DNA of 64,000 nt from Massilia terrae (GTDB lineage: Bacteria > Pseudomonadota > Gammaproteobacteria > Burkholderiales > Burkholderiaceae_D): NCBI RefSeq assembly GCF_024753145.1, contig NZ_JANUGU010000001.1, forward strand, positions 1,178,001 to 1,242,000. Direction: 5' to 3'. Positions within the stretch are counted from its first letter, which is position 1. Every line of letters begins with the position of its first letter. Of the stretch, positions 17,294 through 26,356 are shown piece by piece. Below the pieces are notes generated by a model. The model searched no databases, was not told where the DNA came from, and was given only the letters and a program-made list of their open reading frames with translations. The translations under genes were made by a program, and so were the position numbers.

Positions 17294-18208
17294 ATGGCAA
17301 TTCCCGGCCACATCAATCTCAATGACCTGCTGGTCTTCAGTGCAGTGGCGGACATGGGCGGCTTTACCGCGGCTGCCGAGCGGCTGAACGTCGCGCCGGC
17401 CAAAGTGAGTCTGGAAATTGCGCGGCTGGAGGCACAACTTGGTGTCGCCCTGTTCTCGCGCACCACCCGCAAAGTGGCGCTGACGGAGGCGGGTGAATCC
17501 TTGCACCAGCAGTCCAAGCCGCTGCTTGAACAACTCCAGGCCGCCGTCGACGGACTTCATGTGAGCCCGGACCAGTTGACCGGCACCTTGCGCGTGACCG
17601 CCCCGGTGGACCACGCGGTCCAGATGCTGGCCCCCGCCCTCGCCCGTTTCGCCGTCTTGCACCCGAAATTGCAGATCGACCTGCGCACCAGCGACCGTAT
17701 CTCGGACCTGGTGGCGGAGGGCATCGATGTCGCAATCCGCATGGGCTGGCTGCGCGATTCATCCCAACGCGCCGTGAAGCTCGGGGAATTCCAGCAATAC
17801 CTGGTGGCGTCGCCGGACTATCTGCGGCGCGCCGGCACACCGCAATCTCCGCTGGATCTTGCCAGCCACGACTGGGTCGCGCTGACCTTGCTGCGCACGC
17901 CCCTGACCTGGACCTTCAGCTCGAACGAGGGCGAGGAGCGAACGGTGCACCTCAAGGCGCGCATGAAGGCCGACTCGGCGTCCTCGCTACGCGCGCTGGT
18001 CCTGCATGGCGCGGGACTCACCGTGCTGGACCAGTTCAGCAGCGCGCCCGAGCTGGCCGCAGGCCGCCTGGTGCGGCTGCTTCCCGACTGGCAAGCGGCC
18101 ACGGGCGGGCTGTATGCCGTGTTCCCGCCGGGCCGTCATGTGGCGCCGAAAGCACGCGCCTTCGTCCGCTTCTACCAAGAATTTCTGGCTCAGCAGCAGT
18201 CTGCCTAG
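17294..18208 (+). CDS. LysR-family transcriptional regulator
   Basis: A 304-residue regulator with an N-terminal winged HTH (LLVFSAVADMGGFTAAAERLNVAPAKVSLEIARLE) and a periplasmic-binding-like effector domain from about residue 95. It is divergent from the NmrA-like oxidoreductase gene, the typical LysR arrangement. The shared gap holds a short palindrome AATTCGAATT at 17272-17281 that could be part of its site. Effector not predictable. Confidence 0.93.
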   Translation: MAIPGHINLNDLLVFSAVADMGGFTAAAERLNVAPAKVSLEIARLEAQLGVALFSRTTRKVALTEAGESLHQQSKPLLEQLQAAVDGLHVSPDQLTGTLRVTAPVDHAVQMLAPALARFAVLHPKLQIDLRTSDRISDLVAEGIDVAIRMGWLRDSSQRAVKLGEFQQYLVASPDYLRRAGTPQSPLDLASHDWVALTLLRTPLTWTFSSNEGEERTVHLKARMKADSASSLRALVLHGAGLTVLDQFSSAPELAAGRLVRLLPDWQAATGGLYAVFPPGRHVAPKARAFVRFYQEFLAQQQSA

Positions 18209-18380
18209 TCTGATCTTCCGCCAATGCCTGCGCACTTTAATTGAACTGTCATGATGGGTTCATGTTCTTTTGCTTACACTAGCTCTGCAAGCTTAACAGC
18301 GGAGACCGTTTGACCTCCTCCCGCAGGGATTAGCGAGACGCCGGCTGCCGGTCTTTCTCCCATACTCGATGGAGGAATTC

Positions 18381-19988
18381 ATGCGCTTCGTTTCCCACCG
18401 CGTCTTGTTTCTGGCGGCCTGTGCCGCATCCCTGCTACCCTTCACCGCCCACGCCACCAGCGATAACGCCGCGATGGCCGGCGCTGAAGTCTCCGCAGCC
18501 ATTACCCACGACCATTTGCCCAGCCTGCGTGGGCTGATGCCCAAGCCGGACGACTTTAGCGGCAGCAAGCATGTCAAGGAATGGAAGAAGATTCCCCTGA
18601 TCGACGCTCCAGGCTTCGTGCAGGATGCGGTGGCGCAGACCGCACCGGTGACGGGCGGCGCATCGACGATCGCCGGCCTGGGATTCGACGGCGTGGGCAA
18701 CGGCTTCACCGGCCCGCAAGGCACCTATACCGTCGATTCGGCCCCGCCGGACACCAACGGCGCCGTCGGCGCAACCCAGTACGTACAGTGGGTCAACGAA
18801 GCCTTCGCCGTGTTCGACAAGACGACCGGCAAGGTGGTGTATGGCCCGGTTGCCGGCAACACGCTGTGGACCGGCTTCGGCGGCCCCTGCGAGACGCACA
18901 ATGACGGCGACCCGATCGTGAAGTACGACCGCATCGCCAACCGCTGGGTGATGACGCAGTTCGCGTTGCCGTCGGGCGGCCCCTATTATCAATGCGTCGC
19001 GGTCTCGCAGACCTCGGACGCGACCGGCGCCTGGAATCGCTACGCCTTCCAATACACCAACTTCCCGGATTATCCGAAAGCCGGCGTCTGGCCCGACGCC
19101 TACTACGTCACGTTCAACATGTTCAAAGGAAACTCGTTCGCGGGTGCGCGCCTGTGCGCCTACGACCGCAACAGCATGCTGAACGGCGCCCCGGCAACCC
19201 AGCAGTGCTTCCAGCTGTCGACCAGCTACGGCGGCGTGCTCCCGGCCGATCTCGATGGGGCCACGTTGCCGTCGGCGGGCTCTCCCAACTACATGCTGAG
19301 CAAAGGCAGCTCCTCGCTGAACTTCTGGAAGATGCACGTTGACTGGGCGAACCCGGCCAATTCCACCTTGAGTGCGGCGGCCTCGGTCCCGGTCGCGGCC
19401 TTCAATGCCGCTTGCGGCGGCGGCTCTTGCGTTCCGCAGGCCGGCACGTCCGAGCAACTGGACTCGCTGGCCGACCGCCTGATGTATCGCCTGGCCTACC
19501 GCAATTTCGGGACCTACGAGTCGCTGGTGGTCAACCATTCGGTCGCCGTCGGCGCCTCGCGCAAGAATACCTACGCCGCCGTGCGCTGGTATGAGCTGCG
19601 CAACCTGTCGGCCAACACGCCGACCGTGTACCAGCAATCCACGTTTGCGCCGGACTCGACGTTCCGCTGGATGGGCAGCATCGCGATGGACAAGATGGGC
19701 AATATCGCGCTCGGCTACAGCACCTCGAGCTCGTCGCTGCACCCGGGTATCCGCTTTGCCACGCGCCTGAAGACCGATCAGCTCAATACGCTGTCGAACG
19801 AGACCGTGATGCTTCAGGGGACTGGTTCACAGCTGAACAACCTGAACCGTTGGGGCGATTACTCGGCCATGGCGCTCGACCCGGTCGATGACTGCACGTT
19901 CTGGTACACCAATGAATACCTGCAAGCGAACGGGACCTTCAACTGGAGCACGCGAATCGCATCGTTCAAGATTGCTGGTTGCCAGTAG
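18381..19988 (+). CDS. Secreted protein of unknown function
   Basis: A 535-residue exported protein. The signal peptide ends at AHA (about residue 25). After it come APPDTNGAVGATQYVQWVNEAFAVFDKTTGK, a GDPIVKYDRIANRWVMTQF motif and repeated Asp/Asn-rich beta-strand segments, suggesting a beta-propeller-like fold; I know similar secreted proteins only as hypothetical. It carries at least one plausible disulfide region (ACGGGSCVPQ). A perfect GGAGG ribosome site sits 5 bases before the ATG. The upstream gap of 172 bases, with several GC-rich hairpins, showed no known riboswitch. Confidence 0.75.
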   Translation: MRFVSHRVLFLAACAASLLPFTAHATSDNAAMAGAEVSAAITHDHLPSLRGLMPKPDDFSGSKHVKEWKKIPLIDAPGFVQDAVAQTAPVTGGASTIAGLGFDGVGNGFTGPQGTYTVDSAPPDTNGAVGATQYVQWVNEAFAVFDKTTGKVVYGPVAGNTLWTGFGGPCETHNDGDPIVKYDRIANRWVMTQFALPSGGPYYQCVAVSQTSDATGAWNRYAFQYTNFPDYPKAGVWPDAYYVTFNMFKGNSFAGARLCAYDRNSMLNGAPATQQCFQLSTSYGGVLPADLDGATLPSAGSPNYMLSKGSSSLNFWKMHVDWANPANSTLSAAASVPVAAFNAACGGGSCVPQAGTSEQLDSLADRLMYRLAYRNFGTYESLVVNHSVAVGASRKNTYAAVRWYELRNLSANTPTVYQQSTFAPDSTFRWMGSIAMDKMGNIALGYSTSSSSLHPGIRFATRLKTDQLNTLSNETVMLQGTGSQLNNLNRWGDYSAMALDPVDDCTFWYTNEYLQANGTFNWSTRIASFKIAGCQ

Positions 19989-20179
19989 TTGACGTCTGCT
20001 TGCCGTCCGCGGTGCCCGCCCTCCCGGCACCGCCCCCCTTTCCGGGATTTCGCCGCGGCCCCTGCGGCCTGCCACACGGCTGAGGTAGAATCACCGCCTG
20101 CTCTCGCGTCGTGTGGCGCAATTTTTCTGGAACAAGTAGACTTCCCCCACGAGTCTGCGGATGCCAGCCGGGGTTTGTC

Positions 20180-22369
20180 ATGCTTTCGACCGAACAGACG
20201 TTAGCGCGCCGACGATGGAGTCTTGCGTCCGCCTACGCGATCACCGTGGTGGTGATTATCGCCAGCGGCGTCATCGCCCTGCTCAACGCCCGCACGCAGG
20301 AACAGACCGCCCACGCCGTAATGCGTGCCAACCAAGTGCTGGCGCGCCTGACTGAAATCGAAACCAGCATGGCCGATGCGGAAACCGCCGAGCGCGGCTA
20401 CCTGCTGACCGGCGACGACTCCTTTCTCGAACCCTACCATGCAGCAACCGGCAGCGGCCCGGTGGCCTACATCCGGCGTCCCTCGATCGACAAGCTGCTG
20501 GCGGATACCCATGCCCTGCCGCCCGCCACCCCGGCCGAGGCCGAAATGCTGCAGCGGGTCGAGACCCTTGCCCACGCCAAGCTCGACGATATGGCGGCGA
20601 CGATCGAGCTGCGCCGCTTCGGCCACCTGGACGAGGCCGTGTCCACGATGCGCGAAGACCGCGGCAAGCGCATCATGGACGCTCTGCGGATCGCCTTGAC
20701 CAATTTGCGCGCCGAGGAGCGCCGCCAGCTCAATGCAAGCGAGCAAAAGCACCAGAAAGCGGCACGCCAGGCGCTGTGGTCGAACACGCTGGCTTGCTGC
20801 CTCGCGCTGATCACGCTCGCAGTGTTGTTCGCGACCTCACGCCGGGCCCAGAACGCCCTGGTGCGCCAGCATGAAGCGTTTGAAATGCTGGCCGATAACA
20901 TCAGTCAGCACGCCTGGACCCTCTCGCCGGAAGGCAAGTTCCAGTGGTTCAATCGCCGCTGGTACCAGTACACCGGGCTGGACCGCGCAAGCGATCTCGG
21001 CGAACAGTGGCGGACCGCAAACAGCCATCCGTCCCATCACGAGCGGGTCGAGGCCGGCCTGCGCCATGCGGTCGAGACCGGTTCGCCGTGGGAAGATATT
21101 TTCCCCTTGCGGGCGGCCGACGGCAGTTTCCAGTGGTTCCTCGTCCGCGCCCTGCCGATCCTCGATGCGGAGGGCAAGGTGCGGCACTGGTTCGGCACCG
21201 ATACCAATATCGACAAGCGCCTGCGACTTGAGCAGGAGCTGAAGGAAGGCAATCGCCGCAAGGACGAATTCATCGCCACGCTGGCGCACGAGTTGCGCAA
21301 TCCGCTCGCCCCGATCCAGGCCGGCCTCGAACTGATGAAGCTGAATCCGGCGTTTCCGCCGCCGCTGGTGCGCACGCGCGACATCATGAGCCGCCAGCTG
21401 GCGCACCTGGTGCGGCTGATCGACGACCTGCTGGACGTGTCGCGCATCAGTTCGGGCAAGCTCGACCTGCAGCTGGCCGCCGTGCCCCTGCGCGACGTCA
21501 TCGAAAGCGCGCTCGAGACCAGCCGCCCGCACATCGAGGCCTCCGGGCACCGCCTGGACGTGTCGTTGCCGGCCGAGCCGCTGCTGGTCAATGGCGACCT
21601 GGTCCGGCTGGCACAGGTGGTCGGCAACCTCCTGAACAATGGGGCGAAGTACACGCCGGACGGTGGCGCCGTGGGTATCTCGGCCCAGCGTGAAGACAAG
21701 GAGGCAGTGATTCGGGTCAGCGACAACGGGATCGGCATCGACCGCGAGATGCTGCCGCACATCTTCGACCTGTTCTCGCAGGCGCCGACCGCACGCGACC
21801 GCCGCAAGGGCGGCATCGGCGTGGGCTTGTCGATCGCGCGGCAACTGGTCCAGATGCATGGCGGCAGCTTGTCCGCCGAGAGTCCCGGCATTGGATACGG
21901 CAGCACCTTCACGATCCGCCTGCCGCTGGTGGACTGGGACGGCGGAGCGGGGCCACAGGAGGACATGGCTACCCCACTGGCGGATGTGAAGCGGGTGCTG
22001 ATCCTGGACGACAACGAGGACGCCGCCCTGACCCTCGGCACATTGCTGGAGATGGCGGGCCACACGGTGGCGCTTGCGCACACCGGACGCGAGGCGATCG
22101 AACTGGCCACCCGCATGAGCCCTGACATCGCCTTCCTGGACATCGGCCTCCCCGACATGAGCGGCTACGACGTCGCGCGCGCCCTCCGCGCCAATCCCGC
22201 GCTGGACAATCTCCGGCTGGTCGCCTTGACCGGCTGGGGCGCGCCGCGTGACCGCGAGCAAGGCCGTGAAGCGGGCTTCGAGCATCACCTGACCAAGCCG
22301 GTGACGCTCGGGGCGATCGGTGCGATCCTGCCGGATCTTGCGTTGCCGGAACGGCAGGACCGGGTCTGA
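20180..22369 (+). CDS. CHASE3-PAS hybrid sensor histidine kinase/response regulator
   Basis: A 729-residue membrane kinase. Order: TM1 (about 12-34), a periplasmic CHASE3 domain with the TEIETSMADAETAERGYLLTG signature, TM2 (about 195-215), a PAS domain, HisKA with phospho-acceptor His about 369 (LAHELRNPLAP), an HATPase domain (NLLNNGAKYT, DNGIGI, GIGVGLSI) and a C-terminal receiver with Asp about 654 (FLDIGLPDMSG). An in-frame extension upstream of the ATG at 20180 lacks homology. No partner regulator is adjacent. It resembles the two hybrid kinases at 55193-61222 in its HisKA-HATPase-REC half, so these are paralogues with different sensors. Confidence 0.92.
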   Translation: MLSTEQTLARRRWSLASAYAITVVVIIASGVIALLNARTQEQTAHAVMRANQVLARLTEIETSMADAETAERGYLLTGDDSFLEPYHAATGSGPVAYIRRPSIDKLLADTHALPPATPAEAEMLQRVETLAHAKLDDMAATIELRRFGHLDEAVSTMREDRGKRIMDALRIALTNLRAEERRQLNASEQKHQKAARQALWSNTLACCLALITLAVLFATSRRAQNALVRQHEAFEMLADNISQHAWTLSPEGKFQWFNRRWYQYTGLDRASDLGEQWRTANSHPSHHERVEAGLRHAVETGSPWEDIFPLRAADGSFQWFLVRALPILDAEGKVRHWFGTDTNIDKRLRLEQELKEGNRRKDEFIATLAHELRNPLAPIQAGLELMKLNPAFPPPLVRTRDIMSRQLAHLVRLIDDLLDVSRISSGKLDLQLAAVPLRDVIESALETSRPHIEASGHRLDVSLPAEPLLVNGDLVRLAQVVGNLLNNGAKYTPDGGAVGISAQREDKEAVIRVSDNGIGIDREMLPHIFDLFSQAPTARDRRKGGIGVGLSIARQLVQMHGGSLSAESPGIGYGSTFTIRLPLVDWDGGAGPQEDMATPLADVKRVLILDDNEDAALTLGTLLEMAGHTVALAHTGREAIELATRMSPDIAFLDIGLPDMSGYDVARALRANPALDNLRLVALTGWGAPRDREQGREAGFEHHLTKPVTLGAIGAILPDLALPERQDRV

Positions 22370-22505
22370 AGCGCGAAGCGGCGCACCTGTATGCTGGCCG
22401 GCAAGGCCGCGCCATCGAATCGGATTTCCTGCCAAGATGAATGGGGCACCGGCACCGCTGCCACGCGCGCAGGGCCAGTCGATTCGATCAGACAGGAGCG
22501 CTACG

Positions 22506-22784
22506 ATGAGCATGACCGTCAAGAACACAACACCCGATACGCCGATGGTCACCCTGTTCGGCGAACTGCGCGACGGCAGCTTTGTCGCCAAGATCATGCG
22601 CGAAGATGCCGTGCCCTATGGCCACCGCTGGAGCGACGAAATCGACCAGGCGATGGTCTATATCGTGCCCAACGACGAACAACTGCACGCCATCCTTGCG
22701 GCGCTGAATGAACGTCGCTTGCCTTTCGGTGAGCTGCAGAATTACGGTTCCTCCGCCGGCGGCACTTCGGAGCTGCCCGTGTGA
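22506..22784 (+). CDS. Small hypothetical cytoplasmic protein
   Basis: A 92-residue protein without a signal peptide or membrane segment; mildly acidic, with a mixed alpha/beta pattern (TLFGELRDGSFVAKIMRED, AMVYIVPNDEQLHAILAALNERRLPFGEL). The ATG has an AGGAGCG ribosome site. It follows the hybrid kinase by 136 bases and its end overlaps the convergent DUF2784 gene by 43 bases. I do not recognise a family. Confidence 0.65.
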   Translation: MSMTVKNTTPDTPMVTLFGELRDGSFVAKIMREDAVPYGHRWSDEIDQAMVYIVPNDEQLHAILAALNERRLPFGELQNYGSSAGGTSELPV

Positions 22785-23146
22785 TGGCGCGCCCAGTGGC
22801 GCAGGACGGAGACGTAGAGGCAAACGTTCACCAGCAGGACGAATGCTGCCAGCAGGTGCTGCGTGTTACGGGTCAGCCATTCAGGATAAATCGCGGCGAG
22901 CAGGTAATGTTCGACGAACCCTTCACTGTATCCAGCCTCGCCGCCGCGGATGCGCAGCCAGTTCTCGAGGTAAGTCAGCGGGCACGCGATGCCGCCCGCC
23001 TCGACCCAGAATCCCCACACGGCAGCCGGCAGGTGCACGGCGATCACCCAGCGCCGGCGCAAGGCCAGCACCGCACCGGCGACGACAAACACCATGAAAC
23101 CAAAGTGAAGCAGCAGCACTCCCGCCGCTGCAATGCGGTATTCCAT
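22742..23146 (-). CDS. DUF2784 integral membrane protein
   Basis: A 134-residue inner-membrane protein with about four helices. It shows the family pattern LLLHFGFMVFVVAGAVLALRRRW, then HLPAAVWGFWVEAGGIACPLTYLENWLR and FVEHYLLAAIYPEWLTRNTQHLLAAFVLLVN. I start it at MEYRIAAAG (23146), where the first helix begins; a long in-frame extension is not protein-like. Function unknown. Confidence 0.85.
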   Translation of the reverse strand: MEYRIAAAGVLLLHFGFMVFVVAGAVLALRRRWVIAVHLPAAVWGFWVEAGGIACPLTYLENWLRIRGGEAGYSEGFVEHYLLAAIYPEWLTRNTQHLLAAFVLLVNVCLYVSVLRHWARHHTGSSEVPPAEEP

Positions 23147-23328
23147 GTCTGGCTGGCGAAATGGAAAACACCAGTCTATCAGTGTGGCGCTGGCGAATGT
23201 GCTGGCGGTGTCCTCGCCAGCGGTGCGCACACGACTGAGCGGGATCAAGGGCGCCGCGTCTCGGCACTCTATTGTCGTAGCCTCGATCGGCGAGACGCGC
23301 CAGAGGCTGCACACAGAGGAGAACGAAC

Positions 23329-24060
23329 ATGCTGGCCGTAATCAGCACTTTGCGGACTTTGGCGTCCGCGTTTTTTCTTGTCGGGCTCGCCGGCGTTGGG
23401 GCTCCGGCCTTGGCGCAATCCGACAGCAAGCCTGCACATGCCGCCGGCGGCAGCAATGCAGCAACAGCGCAAAAGCACGTGAGCGAGGCCGCCGGCGTGG
23501 TGCGCCGCATGACCAGTGATCCCGGTCTCAGCCAGGAGCTGGCGCAGGCGAAAGGCGTCTATATCCTCCCGCGGTACGGGCGTGCCGCGCTGGGGCTCGG
23601 TGCTTCCGGTGGCGCGGGCGTATTCCTCGCTCACTTGCCCGACGGGTCATGGAGCCAACCGGCATTCTTCAACACGGGCGGAATCAGCATCGGCCTGCAA
23701 GCCGGCGCGGAAGGTGGTCCGATCACGCTCATCATGCGCAATGACAAGGCCGTCAGTGCCTTCCGTGAAAAGAACAGTTTCAACTTGAGTGCGGATCTCG
23801 GCATCACGGTCGTCAAGTGGAGTCGTGAGGCGGCCGGACAGGCTGGCATGAGCGATGTGATCGCGTGGAGCGGCTCCGAAGGACTGTTCGGCAATGTGGC
23901 CACGCTTGCGATCAACGATGTGCACTTCAACCAGAAGGCCACGCAGGCCTACTACGGCAAGGCCGCAACGGCGCAGGACGTCTTGTCGGGCAAGGTCAGC
24001 AATCCGCAGTCGGACGCCTTGAGGCAGGCGCTGTCCAGCGCGGGCGCTTACAAGCCCTAG
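23329..24060 (+). CDS. Exported SYLF/Ysc84-domain lipid-binding protein
   Basis: A 243-residue protein with a signal peptide ending at ALAQ (about residue 30) and a SYLF domain over the rest: LAQAKGVYILPRYGRAALGLGASGGAGVFL, FFNTGGISIGLQAGAEGG, IMRNDKAVSAF and FNLSADLGITV. SYLF domains bind phosphoinositides in eukaryotes; bacterial exported forms are linked to the envelope without a fixed role. A GGAG ribosome site precedes the ATG. A hairpin at 24093 ends the transcript. Confidence 0.88.
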   Translation: MLAVISTLRTLASAFFLVGLAGVGAPALAQSDSKPAHAAGGSNAATAQKHVSEAAGVVRRMTSDPGLSQELAQAKGVYILPRYGRAALGLGASGGAGVFLAHLPDGSWSQPAFFNTGGISIGLQAGAEGGPITLIMRNDKAVSAFREKNSFNLSADLGITVVKWSREAAGQAGMSDVIAWSGSEGLFGNVATLAINDVHFNQKATQAYYGKAATAQDVLSGKVSNPQSDALRQALSSAGAYKP

Positions 24061-24092
24061 CGTACTGCGCCGGCCGCCACGTTCCAGCCGAA

Positions 24093-24114
24093 AACTGCCC
24101 GTCAGTGGGCGGTT
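24093..24114. terminator. Hairpin between convergent SYLF and Csp-like genes
   Basis: AACTGCCC-GTCAGT-GGGCGGTT gives an 8-pair stem (one G-T pair) with a 6-base loop. It covers the stop codon of the reverse-strand Csp-like gene and lies 32 bases after the SYLF stop. There is no long T run, so termination is only probable. Confidence 0.45.
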
Positions 24115-24473
24115 GCTGAGGTGACGCGGGCGCGTTGGCCGCCCGGGCCGCTCATCTTGCGGCATTCGGCGGCGCAACGCCGGCATGCTGCCGCGCAGTC
24201 CTGGCAGTGCTGCATTGAATGTTTTGCGCATTCGTCGGCGCACATGTCGCAGACCTCAGCGCAGGCATTGCAAATTGCTTCAGCGGCTTCGCTGCTGCGC
24301 GTCATCGCGCCCACCGCCAGTCGGCATAATTGTGCGCAGTCGATATCGAGACCGATGCAACGGGTCATCGCCTTGACGTCATCCTCGCGCAGGCAGGCCG
24401 CGACGCAGGTGTCGCAAGCTTCCGCGCAATCGGTGCAGGCTTCGATACAGGACGCGTACGGGTTGTCATTCAT
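24102..24473 (-). CDS. Cys-rich four-helix copper-storage-like protein (Csp/DUF326)
   Basis: A 123-residue cytoplasmic protein with about 19 cysteines arranged as C-x3-C and C-x2-C along helices (SCIEACTDCAEACDTCVAAC, ICNACAEVCDMCADEC, CQDCAAACRRCAAEC). This is the pattern of Csp copper-storage proteins, four-helix bundles that hold many Cu(I) ions in the core. No Tat or Sec signal, so Csp3-like cytosolic. The ATG at 24473 has a GGAG site; an upstream in-frame start is unlikely. A Cys-containing secreted protein gene lies just upstream on the same strand. Confidence 0.88.
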   Translation of the reverse strand: MNDNPYASCIEACTDCAEACDTCVAACLREDDVKAMTRCIGLDIDCAQLCRLAVGAMTRSSEAAEAICNACAEVCDMCADECAKHSMQHCQDCAAACRRCAAECRKMSGPGGQRARVTSATAH

Positions 24474-24542
24474 GGGATCTCCGCTTTCTGAATTTGTCTT
24501 CGATGGGAACACGGGCGAACGCGCAACGGGCGCCACTATGCG

Positions 24543-24956
24543 TTATGACGCCGGGCGAACGCCGCAGCCGGATTGGTGGCGCTGAGCTTGCTTCGATGGT
24601 CCGGCGGGAACCTGGTCCGGGTACGGCATGGAAGGCGGCACCACCGCAGCCACCGGCACTTCCCCGAATGCGGCCTCGGTCTGGCGGGACGGCGGCGGGT
24701 TGGTGCTGGCGGCGCGCCCCGTTTCGCAAGAGCAGTCGTCAGCGCATGATTTGCGCGGCTTGGCCGGGACGCAACGCGGGCGCGTCACGCGGACGCGCGG
24801 CATGCCGCGACCACTTGATCCTTGAGCCGAATGGGGCCGGGCGTCAGGAGCTGCCAGCACCTGGCCTGCCGGGCAGGCGTTCTCGGAGGCGTGCGCTGGA
24901 AGTGCCAGTGCCATCGTGGCGGCCAGCACAGCACAAGGTAATAAGAGATGAGTCAT
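24543..24956 (-). CDS. Small secreted Cys/Pro-rich protein, unknown
   Basis: A 137-residue protein with a clear signal peptide (MTHLLLPCAVLAATMALALPAHA) and a low-complexity mature part containing about six Cys, in ENACPAG, RCVPAKPRKSCADDCSCETG and GCGV. The ATG at 24956 was chosen because the signal peptide starts there. It precedes the Csp-like gene by 69 bases on the same strand, so a shared metal or redox role is possible but unproven. No family recognised. Confidence 0.55.
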   Translation of the reverse strand: MTHLLLPCAVLAATMALALPAHASENACPAGQVLAAPDARPHSAQGSSGRGMPRVRVTRPRCVPAKPRKSCADDCSCETGRAASTNPPPSRQTEAAFGEVPVAAVVPPSMPYPDQVPAGPSKQAQRHQSGCGVRPAS

Positions 24957-25120
24957 GCCCTGACCGTAGCACAGGAGCAGATGCACAGGCCACACGATTC
25001 AGGCGGATTTCGCACCTGCTGGACAAGGGACATCGTCCTACGCGCGCATGCATCGCGCGCCGACTGCCGGGACCGGCCAGCCGGGCGCATAATGGGCCTC
25101 GTCAACGCGCGGGAGGGATC

Positions 25121-25495
25121 ATGAAATCAGATCAAGGCGAAGGCAGCACCGGAAATTCCCCACACAGCTCTGCCAGCACGACGAGTAGCGTCGGACACCG
25201 CACCAGCGGCGAGGCCGGATCGACGCTGACCCATGAGTCGATGGCCGAGACAGGTGGCAGCGGCGGCAGTGGAATGACAGACGACAACGCTTGTTTGCCG
25301 CAAGAAGGCGATACCGAGGCGCAGACCGCCGACCCGCATCGCGCGCCGACACGCGAAAACACGGCGGATTCAGGAGCGAGGGGATTTCAGGATACGCGGA
25401 GCGAACAGGCTGGCGGGACGGGGACAGGCTTGGGCACGCCGGAGACTGGAGCCAACCAGAACGAAGAGGACCTCGAGGCTGGAAGGCGCGAGTAA
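25121..25495 (+). CDS. Small disordered hydrophilic protein, unknown
   Basis: A 124-residue protein rich in Gly, Ser, Thr, Glu and Asp with almost no hydrophobic residues, so probably disordered like many stress or desiccation proteins. The ATG has a strong GGGAGGG ribosome site, which is the main reason to call it. An in-frame upstream extension is not protein-like. No family recognised. Confidence 0.55.
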   Translation: MKSDQGEGSTGNSPHSSASTTSSVGHRTSGEAGSTLTHESMAETGGSGGSGMTDDNACLPQEGDTEAQTADPHRAPTRENTADSGARGFQDTRSEQAGGTGTGLGTPETGANQNEEDLEAGRRE

Positions 25496-25620
25496 GGTCC
25501 ACCAACTCCAGCCCTTACTCCTGACTTGTCGTTTCAGGCAATGCCGGAAACGATTTTCACCATGGACAGGGTGCGCCGGCACGAAATCTCATCGGCCGCG
25601 GGCCGGCAAGCTCGGCATGG

Positions 25621-25651
25621 GTCCCCGCCTGCGCGGGGACGACGTGGTTTT
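25621..25651. repeat. REP-like palindrome (copy identical to 39248)
   Basis: GTCCCCGCCTGCGCGGGGAC followed by GACGTGGTTTT. The 31 bases are identical to those at 39248-39278. The palindrome forms a strong hairpin directly downstream of the pnuC-like gene stop on the reverse strand. One of six intergenic loci in this window sharing the plan CGTCG + inverted CCCGC/GCGGG. Confidence 0.8.
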
Positions 25652-25656
25652 GTTAG

Positions 25657-26247
25657 TTAACAAGGATCGAGCGCTGCTTCGGCTTCAAGGGGTGCGGCGG
25701 CCAGGCGGCGCCACGCTATCCACGATACCACTGCGTTGATCCAGAACCCGGCGTAGAGCAAGGCCGTCAGTTGCAGGCCGCGGCTGTAGTACAGCGGCGC
25801 GGCGATCGTATTCACCAGCACCCAGAACGCCCAGTTTTCCACGCGGCGCTGCATCATCATGATCTGCCCGATGACACTGAACACGAGGACTGCGGAATCG
25901 AACAGTGGCGCGTAGGCGTCGGTGTAGTGATGCAACAAAGCCGCGTAGCCCGCGGTCGCCAGGAGGCCGATCGGTACGGTCCACAGGATGCTGGCCAGGC
26001 TGGCATGGGTCACCGGCAGGTTAGCGCCTGCGTCGCCGCCGCGCAGCCACTTCCACCAGCCAAGGATGCTGGTGGCGATGAAGAACACCTGCAGCACCAC
26101 GTCCGCATACAGCTTGCTGCTGGCGAACACGATCGCAAACAGGCCGCAGCCAACGATCCCGGTCCACCAGGTATGCATGCTGTTCCGTCCCGCGAGGACG
26201 ATCGCGAGTGCCGTGAAGGCGTTGGCCGCCACTTCCAGTGTCGTCAT
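25657..26247 (-). CDS. pnuC: PnuC-family nicotinamide riboside transporter
   Basis: A 196-residue inner-membrane protein with about seven hydrophobic segments. PnuC signatures: NSMHTWWTGIVGCGLFAIVF near the N-terminus, FFIATSILGWWKWLRG, and the C-terminal RRVENWAFWVLVNTIAAPLYYSRGL stretch, where the W-x-x-W/N region lines the substrate site. PnuC proteins move unphosphorylated NR by facilitated diffusion; related proteins carry thiamine or riboflavin. No riboswitch is seen upstream. NAD salvage fits the nad genes at 34517-41290, though the loci are separate. Confidence 0.85.
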   Translation of the reverse strand: MTTLEVAANAFTALAIVLAGRNSMHTWWTGIVGCGLFAIVFASSKLYADVVLQVFFIATSILGWWKWLRGGDAGANLPVTHASLASILWTVPIGLLATAGYAALLHHYTDAYAPLFDSAVLVFSVIGQIMMMQRRVENWAFWVLVNTIAAPLYYSRGLQLTALLYAGFWINAVVSWIAWRRLAAAPLEAEAALDPC

Positions 26248-26356
26248 TCCGCCCTGCCCTGCCTTGCCAGCATCATGTCCCGCTCCCAGCGATCGAAGGG
26301 GACACTCTACCTAGCCGGGAACCTTTCCGCAAGCAACGCTGGTGGCGAGGGCTTCG

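Noticed and set aside
18209..18380. Structured-looking GC-rich leader before the secreted protein at 18381, considered as a riboswitch
   Set aside because: No match to remembered c-di-GMP, cobalamin, TPP or glycine aptamer cores; only short self-complementary CCGG runs.
20837..22597. 586-codon reverse frame opposite the CHASE3 hybrid kinase
   Set aside because: Antisense shadow; the forward frame has a full set of kinase and receiver motifs.
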